Positions 1 to 8,117 of a stretch of 64,000 bases of DNA are shown here, in pieces. The first letter of the stretch is position 1; each line of letters opens with the position of its first letter. The notes beneath the pieces were generated by a model that saw nothing but the letters and a program-made list of their open reading frames with translations, was not told the origin of the DNA and did not search any database. Source of the stretch: Candidatus Methylomirabilis sp. (lineage in GTDB: Bacteria > Methylomirabilota > Methylomirabilia > Methylomirabilales > Methylomirabilaceae); assembly GCF_028716865.1 (NCBI RefSeq), contig NZ_JAQUOY010000003.1, positions 1 to 64,000 of the forward strand, read 5' to 3'. A program made the position numbers and the translations under genes.

Positions 1-126
1 TTTCGGGGGCTGCGCCGGTGGTATGGCTGACCAGGGGCCCCGCCGGCGCGGGCGCCCCGATATCGCGCCCGCGCGACGGTGGGGACGGCAGGGCGGATGT
101 GTTACCCATGTTTGACAGGACTACAA

Positions 127-155
127 ATCCTCTGGCCTCGTGTAGGCCAGAGGAT
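127..155. other. 12-bp perfect inverted repeat with 5-nt loop
   Basis: The arms ATCCTCTGGCCT (127-138) and AGGCCAGAGGAT (144-155) are exact reverse complements. The hairpin lies downstream of the leftward aconitase/small-peptide unit and could end that transcript, but neither side has a convincing T-run. The rest of 1-212 shows only a very GC-rich palindromic stretch near 30-70 and no supportable gene. Confidence 0.45.
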
Positions 156-212
156 ACGAAGACGGGATTTCTGATGAGACCTGAGACCCGCGCCGCGGGC
201 TGTCTAGTGCTT

Positions 213-302
213 TCAGCCTGACCCTCGTTTGCGGAAGACGATCAGGTATGCGAGAATTCCAACGAGCACAATTCCGCCTAGCTGCCACAGCAGATTTTGC
301 AT
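213..302 (-). CDS. 29-aa single-span membrane peptide
   Basis: This gene is below usual ORF cut-offs. An AGGAGG site (reverse complement of about 308-313) lies six bases before an ATG at 302-300. The 29-residue product starts MQNLLWQLGG, has one hydrophobic span of roughly residues 4-23 and ends in a basic tail (FRKRGSG), so by the positive-inside rule the C-terminus should be cytoplasmic. It begins 9 nt after the aconitase stop on the same strand, so it is probably co-transcribed. It looks like the small accessory subunits of membrane complexes (CydX-, KdpF- or CcoQ-sized), but the sequence does not identify a partner. The strong ribosome site and clean hydrophobic pattern support it as real; the function is unknown. 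Confidence 0.6.
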   Translation of the reverse strand: MQNLLWQLGGIVLVGILAYLIVFRKRGSG

Positions 303-311
303 GCTCACCTC

Positions 312-2240
312 CTAGGCCGTAGCCTTGATAGTGTAGTTCAGCATCCCACCGGCCAGGACGATATCTACCTCCCGAGCGGTAAGATCATGCCTGACCACGA
401 ACTCCGTCTCTTTGGTGACATTGCTTACGACAACCTGCTGTCCCCCTCGGATCTGCTCGGCTACGCGCTCAATTCGCAGGTGATCCCCCTGGTCGATACC
501 ATCATAATCCCGCTCATTCGCAAAGATCAACGGCAGGATCCCAAAGTTGATCAGGTTGGCGCGGTGGATGCGGGCGAACGAGGTGACGATGGCCCCTTTC
601 AGGCCCAAGTACATCGGCGCCAGTGCCGCGTGTTCTCTGCTCGAGCCCTGGCCATAGTTGCTGCCCCCGACCACGAAGCCGCCGCCCTTCTCCTTTGCGC
701 GCCTGGCGAACTCCGGATCGACCCGGCTGAAGGCATACTCCGAGATGGCCGGGATATTGCTGCGGAGCGGCAGGATCTTGGAGCCCGCCGGGAGGATATG
801 GTCGGTGGTGATGTTGTCGCCCATCTTCAGGAGGAGTTCGCCCTCGATGGTGGAGGGGAGCTCGCCTCGGATCGGGACCGGCTTGATGTTGGGACCGCGC
901 GTCACCTCGACCTGTTCCGGATGCGGCGATGGCGGGACGATCAGGTTGTCGTCAAGGACGAACCGCTCCGGCGGGAGAACCGACACCGGTTGGCTGACGC
1001 GCCTAGGGTGGACGATTTCGCCGGCCAGAGCAGAGGCCGCGCAGACCTCCGGGCTCGCCAGGTAGACCTTGTCGTTGGGCGCGCCGCTCCGTCCCTCGAA
1101 GTTGCGATTGAAGCTTCGGAGTGAGGCAGTGCCGCTGGCAGGGGCCTGACCCATGCCGATGCACGGGCCGCAGGCCGCCTCTAGAATCCGCCCCCCGGAC
1201 GCGATCAGGTCGGTGAGCGCCCCGTTGGCGGCGATCATGGTGTAGACCTGCTTAGAACCTGGTGTGACCGTGAAGCTGATGTTTGGGTGAACCGTCTTCC
1301 CTTTCAGCATCATCGCGACCGTCATCAGATCTCGGAAAGATGAGTTGGTGCAGCTTCCGACGCAGACCTGCGAGATCTTGGTCCCCTCAACCTCAGAGAC
1401 CGGGCAGACGTTGTCCGGGCTCGATGGCCGGGCCACCATCGGCTCGAGTCGGTCCAGATCGATCTCGATCACCTCGTCGTAGGTGGCATTGGGATCGGGC
1501 GCCAGGGGGACCCAACTGCCTTCCCGTCCCTGCGCCGCGAGATAACGATGGGTCTGCTCATCGCTGGGGAAGATGGAGGTGGTCGCGCCAAGCTCAGCGC
1601 CCATGTTCGTGATCGTAGCCCGCTCCGGTACGGTGAGGCACGTCACCCCGTCGCCCCCATACTCCAGGATCTTCCCCACGCCACCTTTCACGGTGAGTCG
1701 CCGCAAGACCTCCAGGATAATGTCCTTGGCCGCCCCCCAAGGGCCCAGCCGGCCGTTGAGTCGGACCAGTAGGACCTTTGGCATGGGGAGATAGAACGGC
1801 CCGCCCCCCATGGCTACGGCGACATCCAGGCCGCCCGCTCCGATGGCGATCATCCCGACGCCACCGCAGGTCGGAGTGTGGCTATCGGAGCCGAGCAGGA
1901 TCTGGCCCGGCGTGCTGAACCGCTCCAGGTGGACCTGATGGCAGATGCCATTCCCTGGACGCGAGAAGTAGATGCCGTACTTGGCCGCGATGCTCTGCAG
2001 GAACCGATGGTCGTCGGCGTTCTCGAAACCGGTCTGCAGCATGTTGTGGTCCACGTAGCTGACGGATAGCTTTGTTCTGACACGCGGGATGCCCATCGCC
2101 TCGAACTGCAAATAGGCCATCGTCCCGGTGGCGTCCTGGGTCAGCGTCTGATCGATCCGGATCGCGACCTCTTTGCCAGGGATCAGCCCTCCAGCGACTC
2201 GGTGAGCCTCAAAAATCTTCTGCACCAAGTTCATGCCCAT
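312..2240 (-). CDS. acn: Aconitate hydratase, Aquifex-type
   Basis: A 642-residue aconitase, interconverting citrate and isocitrate in the cytoplasmic TCA cycle. Family marks: LLGSDSHTPTCGG near residue 117, the [4Fe-4S] ligand cysteines in GSCTNSSFRD and ACGPCIGMGQAP, and a C-terminal swivel domain with the GSNYGQGSSREHAA motif. At about 640 residues it matches the short putative aconitases of the Aquifex type rather than the roughly 890-residue AcnA. An AGGG about 7 nt upstream supports the chosen ATG; a second ATG two codons in (MNLVQ) is possible. A tiny membrane-peptide gene follows 9 nt after the stop. The cluster has no leucine-biosynthesis genes, so homoaconitase or isopropylmalate isomerase is less likely. 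Confidence 0.93.
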   Translation of the reverse strand: MGMNLVQKIFEAHRVAGGLIPGKEVAIRIDQTLTQDATGTMAYLQFEAMGIPRVRTKLSVSYVDHNMLQTGFENADDHRFLQSIAAKYGIYFSRPGNGICHQVHLERFSTPGQILLGSDSHTPTCGGVGMIAIGAGGLDVAVAMGGGPFYLPMPKVLLVRLNGRLGPWGAAKDIILEVLRRLTVKGGVGKILEYGGDGVTCLTVPERATITNMGAELGATTSIFPSDEQTHRYLAAQGREGSWVPLAPDPNATYDEVIEIDLDRLEPMVARPSSPDNVCPVSEVEGTKISQVCVGSCTNSSFRDLMTVAMMLKGKTVHPNISFTVTPGSKQVYTMIAANGALTDLIASGGRILEAACGPCIGMGQAPASGTASLRSFNRNFEGRSGAPNDKVYLASPEVCAASALAGEIVHPRRVSQPVSVLPPERFVLDDNLIVPPSPHPEQVEVTRGPNIKPVPIRGELPSTIEGELLLKMGDNITTDHILPAGSKILPLRSNIPAISEYAFSRVDPEFARRAKEKGGGFVVGGSNYGQGSSREHAALAPMYLGLKGAIVTSFARIHRANLINFGILPLIFANERDYDGIDQGDHLRIERVAEQIRGGQQVVVSNVTKETEFVVRHDLTAREVDIVLAGGMLNYTIKATA

Positions 2241-2407
2241 CGCTTTACCCTATCGGTCAGTGGCATAGTCCTATTCAAGAGATATGATCTTGTAGCAGCC
2301 GATACAACCAACCGTGCACACATTTCATATTCATCGTAATTGCAACCGCACACAGCGTCAACGAAAAAGGGGCGGCAATGGTATCGGTAGCGCCTTGCAG
2401 AGGAGAA

Positions 2408-2490
2408 TGATCGCAACACTGGGCGAAGGGCAGGGCCTTGAGGCAATGCACCACTTGAGCTTTCGTCCAACGCAAACCGTATAGCGTAAA
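2408..2490 (-). pseudogene. Decayed DksA/TraR zinc-finger fragment (copy 1)
   Basis: Reading leftward, one frame gives LKALPFAQCC and the neighbouring frame gives VCVGRKLKWC. Together they match the zinc-finger end of the intact DksA-like gene at 5246-5626 (CAGCGEEIP then RLQALPFAQRCAAC). The frame must shift between the halves and cysteines are missing, so no working finger can be made. At the DNA level, 'gcaacNNtgggcgaaggg' aligns directly with the intact copy. The surrounding gap (2241-2714) has several low-quality overlapping ORFs on both strands and nothing else I can support. Confidence 0.5.
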
Positions 2491-2714
2491 AGGGAATGTG
2501 GGTGCGCCCGTCGCCCACACCCCCCTCGACGGCCCAAGCAAGCCTCGAAAAATCCGTGAGTTGGCGCTTGGACCATAGAGCCTCTCTGATCTGGCATGGC
2601 GATTGCTTCTTCCTCAGGTAGACGGATCTCAAGTAGCACGATCGAGATCAGATCACCGAGAGCCGCCATAGTGCGGTATGATCTGTGCTCTATCACTCAA
2701 AGGAGGCGGGTCAG

Positions 2715-3017
2715 ATGAAAAGGTTCGCGAAGCAGTTCGTTCCCGCGCTGATCGCCGTTCTACTCTTGAGCGGCCTACTCCTCGTTCCAGCCGAGCCCGT
2801 GCTGGCAAAGACGCATTTCTTCTTCGGGCTGAACATCGGGATTCCCATGGTGCCGCACGCGGTGTATCCCTATCCCGCTCCGTCGCGCGTCTATTACCCA
2901 CCGGCCTACCGGGCCTATCCGCCATGCGCACAGGTCTGGACCCCGGGGTACTATGACCCCTACGGAAACTGGGTCTTCGGCTACTACCGGTATGCTTGTC
3001 CCCCATACGGCTACTGA
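2715..3017 (+). CDS. Small exported Tyr/Pro-rich protein
   Basis: A 100-residue protein starting at the ATG after AGGAGGCGGGTCAG, giving MKRFAKQFVP. Basic residues, then a hydrophobic core (about 9-25) and a likely signal-peptidase site after PVLA make it a Sec-exported protein. The mature part is rich in Tyr, Pro and Gly (YPYPAPSRVYYPPAY) and ends in CPPYGY, with two cysteines. This composition is seen in small periplasmic or surface proteins of unknown role. A longer reading from an upstream ATG at 2685 would bury the ribosome site and spoil the signal peptide, so I reject it. It precedes a second small exported protein in the same direction. Confidence 0.75.
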   Translation: MKRFAKQFVPALIAVLLLSGLLLVPAEPVLAKTHFFFGLNIGIPMVPHAVYPYPAPSRVYYPPAYRAYPPCAQVWTPGYYDPYGNWVFGYYRYACPPYGY

Positions 3018-3084
3018 CTACGCGGTTTAGACTTGACGGCTACTGGTTGGCATGGCGCTCAACAACCCTAAGGAGGTCACATCG

Positions 3085-3315
3085 ATGGACAAGAAAAAAG
3101 CTGTTGCGGTAGCACTGGCGGCTGCCTTCAGTCTCTCCCTCCCGCTCTTCACCATCGCGGATGCGCAAGCCCAGGCCCCCACGCCAAAGGCGAAAGTGCG
3201 CCAGGCCCCGGCGAAGAGCAAACAGGCTATTGCAGCAAAAAAGGGCCACAAAGGAACCGCCAAGAAGCAGGTAAAAAGAGCGCCGCACAGGAAGACAGCG
3301 AGAGGAAAATCCTGA
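3085..3315 (+). CDS. Small exported Lys-rich basic protein
   Basis: A 76-residue product with an AAGGAGG site 8 nt before the ATG. It has a clear signal peptide (MDKKKAVAVALAAAFSLSLP, cleavage likely after ADAQA) and a mature part made almost wholly of Lys, Ala, Arg, Gln and Pro (KKGHKGTAKKQVKRAPHRK). It resembles low-complexity, histone-H1-like tails but is predicted to be exported, so binding of a polyanion at the envelope is conceivable; that is inference. The ATG at 3052 is upstream of the ribosome site and is not used here. Confidence 0.7.
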   Translation: MDKKKAVAVALAAAFSLSLPLFTIADAQAQAPTPKAKVRQAPAKSKQAIAAKKGHKGTAKKQVKRAPHRKTARGKS

Positions 3316-3369
3316 CAGACGACGATTCCTGTTGCCGCCGCCCCTCGTAGTCCTCCTACTGTGGAGCGT

Positions 3370-3445
3370 AATACCGGGCGAAGGGCAACGTTTTCAGGTG
3401 TGAGACTGGATCTCCTCGCCCTGCACCGAGGCGCGGTATGATCTG
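3370..3445 (-). pseudogene. Decayed DksA/TraR zinc-finger fragment (copy 2)
   Basis: Read leftward, one frame gives YRASVQGEEIQSHT followed by a stop, and the next gives HLKTLPFARYYAP. Joined, they parallel YGRCAGCGEEIP and RLQALPFAQRCAAC of the intact gene at 5246-5626. The plus-strand bases 'gggcgaagggcaacg' and 'ggatctcctcgccc' align without gaps to that gene over about 60 nt. A stop, a frameshift and lost cysteines show it is dead. The rest of the 3316-3522 gap shows no gene. Confidence 0.55.
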
Positions 3446-3522
3446 ATGTAGTGCAGGGTCCGGTCTCTGGACCGTGATGGGGATGGGATGCCGCGCGAAG
3501 GGCCCTGCCGCCAAGGAGAGCA

Positions 3523-4740
3523 ATGGGGTCCATGCAGGCGGGTGGCGATCGATCAGGCGAGCACAGGTGGATCATCCACATTGACATGGATGCCTTCTAC
3601 GCTTCGGTCGAGCAGCGCGATCACCCAGTCTATCGCGGGCGTCCCGTGATCGTGGGGGCCGATCCCAAAAGCGGAAAAGGCCGCGGGGTCGTGTCCGCCG
3701 CCTCGTATGAAGCCCGCGTGTTCGGCATCCACTCGGCCATGCCGATCAGCCAGGCCTACCGGCGGTGTCCGGAGGGAGTCTTCCTTCCCGTTCGGATGTC
3801 GCGCTATCGGGCCGTCTCCGTACAGATCTTCCAGATCTTTGCCCGCTACACCGACCTCGTGGAGCCACTCAGCCTGGATGAGGCCTTCTTGGATGTGACC
3901 GGAAGTCTCCGGCTCTTCGGTCCTGCAGAGATCATCGGACGGCGGATCCAGGCGGAAATCCGGGCCGGGACGGGGCTTGGGGCCTCCGTCGGTATCGCCG
4001 CCAACAAGTTCGTCGCCAAGGTCGCCTCCGACCTACGGAAACCGAACGGCTTCGTGATCGTTCCGCCCGGACAGGAGGCTGGCTTTCTCCAGGGCCTGCC
4101 GATCGAACGGCTTTGGGGCGTTGGGCCGAAGACCGCAGGACGTCTGCGCCGGATGGGGTGTATGACCATCGGCGAGGTGGCGGCTCGATCCCAGATGGAG
4201 CTGGCGGCCACCTTCGGGCAGCTTGGCGCGCACCTGTGGGAGTTGGCCCAAGGAATCGATACGCGAGAGGTGATCCCGGAGGAGTCCGCCCAGTCGGTGG
4301 GAGCCGAAACCACATTTGCTGAGGATACGGCTGATCCCGTCCGGATCCGTCAGACGCTGTTGGCCTTATCGGAGCGGGTGGCTCGACGACTGCGTGTGGA
4401 TGCTCTCCAGGCCGGTGTCCTTACTCTGAAACTGCGGGATGAGACCTTCCGCACCCAGACCAGGTCGGTCTCGCTCTCAGAGCCGACCGATCAATCGCAG
4501 GACCTCTATTGGACGGCGATGATGCTGTTGGAGCGGCTTCCCTCCTCGGGCCGCAAGGTGCGGCTCCTGGGGGTGACGGCCTCAAAGCTGTCTGATCGCG
4601 CGGGATCAGGACAGCAGCTCTCGTTGGAGCTCGATCCTGCCGGCGCCAAGCAGCGCCGGTTGACGGAGGCCGTGGATCGTATCCAGGCGCGATTTGGGAA
4701 GAAGGCGATCCGTCCAGCCAGCCTGCTTTCCTCTTCGTGA
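3523..4740 (+). CDS. dinB: DNA polymerase IV (Y-family)
   Basis: A 405-residue translesion polymerase that copies damaged DNA without proofreading. The palm motif IHIDMDAFYASVEQRD (about residues 18-33) carries the first metal-binding acidic residues and PLSLDEAFLDVTG (about 116-128) the second set. A helix-hairpin-helix thumb follows (GLPIERLWGVGPKTAGRL) and then the little-finger domain to the end. Length fits bacterial DinB. An AAGGAGA element just before the ATG supports the start; a second ATG three codons on is possible. The C-terminus (ASLLSSS) shows no obvious QLxLF-type clamp-binding motif, although QQLSLELD near residue 365 could serve. No LexA box was recognised upstream. Confidence 0.95.
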   Translation: MGSMQAGGDRSGEHRWIIHIDMDAFYASVEQRDHPVYRGRPVIVGADPKSGKGRGVVSAASYEARVFGIHSAMPISQAYRRCPEGVFLPVRMSRYRAVSVQIFQIFARYTDLVEPLSLDEAFLDVTGSLRLFGPAEIIGRRIQAEIRAGTGLGASVGIAANKFVAKVASDLRKPNGFVIVPPGQEAGFLQGLPIERLWGVGPKTAGRLRRMGCMTIGEVAARSQMELAATFGQLGAHLWELAQGIDTREVIPEESAQSVGAETTFAEDTADPVRIRQTLLALSERVARRLRVDALQAGVLTLKLRDETFRTQTRSVSLSEPTDQSQDLYWTAMMLLERLPSSGRKVRLLGVTASKLSDRAGSGQQLSLELDPAGAKQRRLTEAVDRIQARFGKKAIRPASLLSSS

Positions 4741-4761
4741 CCGTAGGTTCTTGTATAGACT

Positions 4762-5229
4762 TTAGTCATGGCCCTTGTCGTCCGTTCTCAGGGAGCCGTC
4801 ATTCGAGTCGTCAGATTCGCCATAGCCGAAGGCTTCCTTGGTGGTGTGGCGACGCGGGGAGGCGATGTTTAAGTAGCTCCGCATGGTGTCCTCCATGATA
4901 CTGGTGCGGAGGTTGTCGTTGCGACTGAACAGACACTCACCACGCAAGACGTAGAGGCGAAAGGAAATCGGCGCCGTATTAAGGGTGCGGACATCGACTG
5001 GGAGTTTGATCTTGCCGCTCAGATGGGCCGACAGATTCGCGGCCATGGCGTTGTTGAAGTGGCTGCTGGAGAGGTAGACGCCGATATCTACGTTGTGGAA
5101 TACTTCAGATTTGAGAAATGAGCCGTAAACGTAGGCGAAAAGTACGTCGGGGTAATGTAGTAACTCGGCGGCGATCTGTTCCCGAATAGCGCAACGTTCA
5201 GTAGGGCTCAGTCGATGGGCCCGTTTCAT
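4762..5229 (-). CDS. Nucleotidyltransferase-fold (MNT-like) protein with altered DxD
   Basis: A 155-residue protein taken from the ATG giving MKRAHRLSPTER; the longer frame overlaps the upstream gene. The N-terminus is helical, followed by the polymerase-beta-like signature VYGSFLKSEVFHNVDIGVYL. In catalytic members the motif is GS-x(8-10)-D-x-D; here the second acidic residue is Gly (DIG), so catalysis may be lost or altered. The acidic C-terminus (ESDDSNDGSLRTDDKGHD) is probably disordered. It begins 16 nt after the DksA-like gene in the recD2-dksA run. There is no HEPN partner beside it, unlike the MNT-HEPN pair at 21.8 kb. I call the fold with fair confidence and give no substrate. Confidence 0.65.
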   Translation of the reverse strand: MKRAHRLSPTERCAIREQIAAELLHYPDVLFAYVYGSFLKSEVFHNVDIGVYLSSSHFNNAMAANLSAHLSGKIKLPVDVRTLNTAPISFRLYVLRGECLFSRNDNLRTSIMEDTMRSYLNIASPRRHTTKEAFGYGESDDSNDGSLRTDDKGHD

Positions 5230-5245
5230 CAGACTTGTCCCCGCT

Positions 5246-5626
5246 TCATCGCTTTTCTGCTTCCCACTCTTCCTGGCAGGCAGCGCAACGTTGGGCGAAG
5301 GGTAATGCCTGCAGGCGGGCGAGGGGGATCTCCTCGCCGCATCCGGCACAGCGGCCGTAGGTCCCGGCCTTGGTACGCTGGATGGCCGCGTCGATCTGCT
5401 GAAGCTGTTGTTGTTGCTGCGCCACCATGGCTAGGCTGATGTTGCCCTCAGGGGCCGCCGCCCAGCCGTGAGAACCTGGCGCGTCCCGCATTTGGGACTC
5501 CTCCTGCCGCTCACGGAGCGCTTGGCGGATCCGCGCAGCGAGCCGCTCACGTCGTTCGGTCAGTAACGCCAGGAGTTGTGAACTTCTACCCTCCGAGTCG
5601 GTCTCTGTCTGATTGTGCTCGTTCAT
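5246..5626 (-). CDS. DksA/TraR-family C4 zinc-finger protein
   Basis: A 126-residue protein, taken from MNEHNQTETDSEG, 8 nt after the recD2 stop with AGGG ahead of it. It has a long helical region (QLLALLTERRERLAARIRQA and onward to about residue 90), then the C-terminal finger CAGCGEEIP and CAACQ with two CxxC pairs. Family members enter the RNA polymerase secondary channel and tune initiation, alone or with ppGpp. The coiled-coil tip lacks a recognisable DxxDxA motif, so it may be an RNAP-binding relative rather than true DksA. Two decayed copies of its finger lie at 2.4 and 3.4 kb. Confidence 0.85.
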   Translation of the reverse strand: MNEHNQTETDSEGRSSQLLALLTERRERLAARIRQALRERQEESQMRDAPGSHGWAAAPEGNISLAMVAQQQQQLQQIDAAIQRTKAGTYGRCAGCGEEIPLARLQALPFAQRCAACQEEWEAEKR

Positions 5627-5634
5627 CGGTAACC

Positions 5635-7872
5635 CTATTCGGAAAGCGCCAGCGAAAGGATTGGCTGCTGGCATTCCTTGAGCAGTCGACCGGCGAGTCC
5701 GGTATAACGCTGCTGGATCTTCTGGTTTTTTACGGCGATGGCGATCGCCTTCTTGGTGCCAACCAGGACGACCAGGCGCCTGCCTCGCGTGATGGCGGTG
5801 TAGAGGAGGTTTCGCTGAAGCATGACATAGTGCGCCGTGTGAACCGGGATGATGACCACCGGATACTCGCTGCCCTGGCTCTTGTGGATCGTGACGGCGT
5901 AGGCGAGCACCAGCTCATCCAGCTCATTGAAGTCGTATGTGACCTGGCGGTCGTCAAACCGGACGGTGACCTCGCGGTCCTCCAGATCGAGCGTGACGAT
6001 CCGGCCGATGTCGCCGTTGTAGACGTCCTTGTCGTAGTTATTCCTGATCTGCATCACGCGGTCCCCACGCCGATAGAGGCGACCGGCGCGAAGCAGTTCC
6101 GGCCCTGACGGGTTCAGGAGCGCCTGCAGCGCCTGGTTCAGTTGCATGGCGCCGATCGGTCCTTTCTGCATCGGGCTCAGGATCTGCAACTCCTCCATCG
6201 GGTCCACGCGATGCCGTGTCGGCAGACCGCGTGCGGCCAGCTCCAGGATCGCCGCCTGGACCTCCAGGGCGTCTTGTTTGGCAAGCAGGTAACAGTCGCC
6301 TTGCTCCTGCGCCTCCCAATCAGTGCAGAACGGCATCTCCCCCCGATTGATCCGGTGGGCATTGACCACAATCTGGCTCTCCTTGGCCTGCCGGAAGATC
6401 TCGGACAGTCGGATGACCTGGACAAGGCCAGACGCGATGATGTCGCGCAGTACGGCGCCCGGCCCGACCGATGGGAGTTGGTCCACATCGCCCACCAGAA
6501 TCAGCCCGGCAGCCGGAGGGATGGCCTTCAGGAGGGAGTTCATCAGTACCACGTCGATCATCGAGGCCTCGTCTACGATCACCAGATCGGCCTCCAGCGG
6601 TCTGTGCTGGTCCCGCTTGAATCGGCCATCCTTTGGGCTGAACTCCAGGAGGCGATGGATGGTCTTGGCCTCCCGCCCCGTGGCCTCACTCATCCGCTTC
6701 GCCGCCCGCCCAGTGGGAGAGCAGAGGAGCATTCGGCGATGCTTCTTGTCCAGGATCTGCAGGATGCACCGTAGGATGGTCGTCTTACCGGTGCCGGGAC
6801 CTCCGGTGATGACCAGCAGCTTCTGCAGGAGAGCCTGACGAATTGCCTCTTGCTGCTGCGCTGCCAGGCTCAGCCTGTTCATCTGCTCTACCCAGAGGAT
6901 GGCACGTTCGATGTCGATGTCCGGCGGGAGTTCGCCGCCTTCAGCCAGGGCCTGCAGGCGCCGAGCGACCCCTTCTTCCGCGGCATACAGCGAGGCGAGA
7001 TAGACCGCCACCTCTTGCGGCTCTGGCGCACCTGTCTGCGTGCGGTCACGCACAGGCAGGCAGATGATCTGCTCCTCGTGTCGAAGCCGCTCAACCGCCT
7101 GGGTGACCAGATCCTTGTCCACCTCCAGAATACCGGCGCTTGCTTTCGTCAGGTCGCCGAGCGGGTAGTACACATGGCCTTCACTAGCCAGCTCGTTCAG
7201 GACATGGATCACGCCGGCCTCTACCCGGAGGGGCGAATGCAACTCGATCCCGATCGCCTGGGCGATCCGGTCGGCGGTCTTGAATCCGATTCCGTAAATG
7301 TCCTTAGCCAGCCGGTAGGGGTTTTCCTGGACAACAGCGATGGAGGATTTTCCGTAGGTCTTGAAGATCTTGGCGGCATAGGCGGAGGAGACGCCATGGC
7401 CCTGCAGGAAGATCATCACCTCCCGGATCTCTTTCTGCTCTTCCCAGGCGGTCCGGATTCGCTGAAGCCGGACCTCGCCGATCCCATCCACGGTGAGCAG
7501 GCGGGAGGGCTCCTCCTCGATGATGCGCAGGGTGTCGATGTCGAAGGCCTCCACCAGCCTTTTGGCGAAGATCGGACCGATCCCTTTGATGAGGCCTGAG
7601 CCCAGATACTTCTCGATGCCGGTGAGTGTTGCGGGGGTGATGGTCTCGAACGCCTCGACCTTGAACTGTTCGCCGTATCGGTTGTGCTGGACCCACTCGC
7701 CGGTCAGCTTGAGGGTTTCGCCCGGCGTGACGGTCGGCAGGTTCCCCACAATGGTGGCCAGGTCTCGCCGTCCGGAGACCTGGAGCCTGGCCACCACATA
7801 GTGGTTCTCTTCATTGACATAGGTGATCCGCTCCAGCGTCCCCTGGAGCGTGTCGTATGATCGCGCAGGCAT
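5635..7872 (-). CDS. recD2: RecD2-type ATP-dependent 5'-3' DNA helicase
   Basis: A 745-residue superfamily-1B helicase. The N-terminal OB-like part (about 8-80) is followed by helix-hairpin-helix repeats (GIEKYLGSGLIKGIGP, TVDGIGEVRLQRI). The Walker A motif is GGPGTGKTT (357-365), Walker B is IVDEASMID, and late motifs include YAVTIHKSQGSEYP and LLYTAITRGRR. The long N-terminal extension separates RecD2 from the RecD of RecBCD, and no recB or recC is nearby, so a stand-alone role in repair or replication is expected. It heads a leftward run with the DksA-like and nucleotidyltransferase genes. Confidence 0.94.
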   Translation of the reverse strand: MPARSYDTLQGTLERITYVNEENHYVVARLQVSGRRDLATIVGNLPTVTPGETLKLTGEWVQHNRYGEQFKVEAFETITPATLTGIEKYLGSGLIKGIGPIFAKRLVEAFDIDTLRIIEEEPSRLLTVDGIGEVRLQRIRTAWEEQKEIREVMIFLQGHGVSSAYAAKIFKTYGKSSIAVVQENPYRLAKDIYGIGFKTADRIAQAIGIELHSPLRVEAGVIHVLNELASEGHVYYPLGDLTKASAGILEVDKDLVTQAVERLRHEEQIICLPVRDRTQTGAPEPQEVAVYLASLYAAEEGVARRLQALAEGGELPPDIDIERAILWVEQMNRLSLAAQQQEAIRQALLQKLLVITGGPGTGKTTILRCILQILDKKHRRMLLCSPTGRAAKRMSEATGREAKTIHRLLEFSPKDGRFKRDQHRPLEADLVIVDEASMIDVVLMNSLLKAIPPAAGLILVGDVDQLPSVGPGAVLRDIIASGLVQVIRLSEIFRQAKESQIVVNAHRINRGEMPFCTDWEAQEQGDCYLLAKQDALEVQAAILELAARGLPTRHRVDPMEELQILSPMQKGPIGAMQLNQALQALLNPSGPELLRAGRLYRRGDRVMQIRNNYDKDVYNGDIGRIVTLDLEDREVTVRFDDRQVTYDFNELDELVLAYAVTIHKSQGSEYPVVIIPVHTAHYVMLQRNLLYTAITRGRRLVVLVGTKKAIAIAVKNQKIQQRYTGLAGRLLKECQQPILSLALSE

Positions 7873-7897
7873 CTGGGCGCCACTCCGACCTGAGAGT

Positions 7898-8101
7898 TTA
7901 GCCTGTCGCCTCCTCGTACCAGGCCATCTGAATCGCCTCCAACTTAGACTCCGAGGCGCCGTTAGGGTCGTCGTCGAAATCCGCGAGTTCAGTGACCCAC
8001 TTCTGCAGGGTGGTGAACGGGACCTCCAGGGGATCCTGCTCAGGATGCGACTGGATCAGGGCCGTCGCGATCTCGTACGTGTCGTCCCAAAACAGGCTCA
8101 T
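7898..8101 (-). CDS. iscX: Fe-S assembly protein IscX
   Basis: A 67-residue acidic protein with the IscX/YfhJ pattern: FWDDTYEIATALIQSHP at the start, LQKWVTELADFDDDP in the middle and LEAIQMAWYEE at the end. IscX binds the cysteine desulfurase IscS and iron and modulates Fe-S cluster assembly. GGACGAAGGACA precedes the ATG. It lies 16 nt after the superoxide dismutase stop on the same strand and away from any isc operon, which suggests joint expression with oxidative-stress defence. NfuA, another cluster protein, lies 3 kb away. Confidence 0.92.
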   Translation of the reverse strand: MSLFWDDTYEIATALIQSHPEQDPLEVPFTTLQKWVTELADFDDDPNGASESKLEAIQMAWYEEATG

Positions 8102-8117
8102 TGTCCTTCGTCCACCT

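Noticed and set aside
127-155. Strong rho-independent terminator for the aconitase unit
   Set aside because: The stem is perfect but no T-run follows on either strand, so it is listed only as an inverted repeat.
2231-2632. 133-codon leftward frame between aconitase and the exported protein
   Set aside because: It overlaps the aconitase start and mixes frames of the decayed zinc-finger fragment; no coherent protein pattern.
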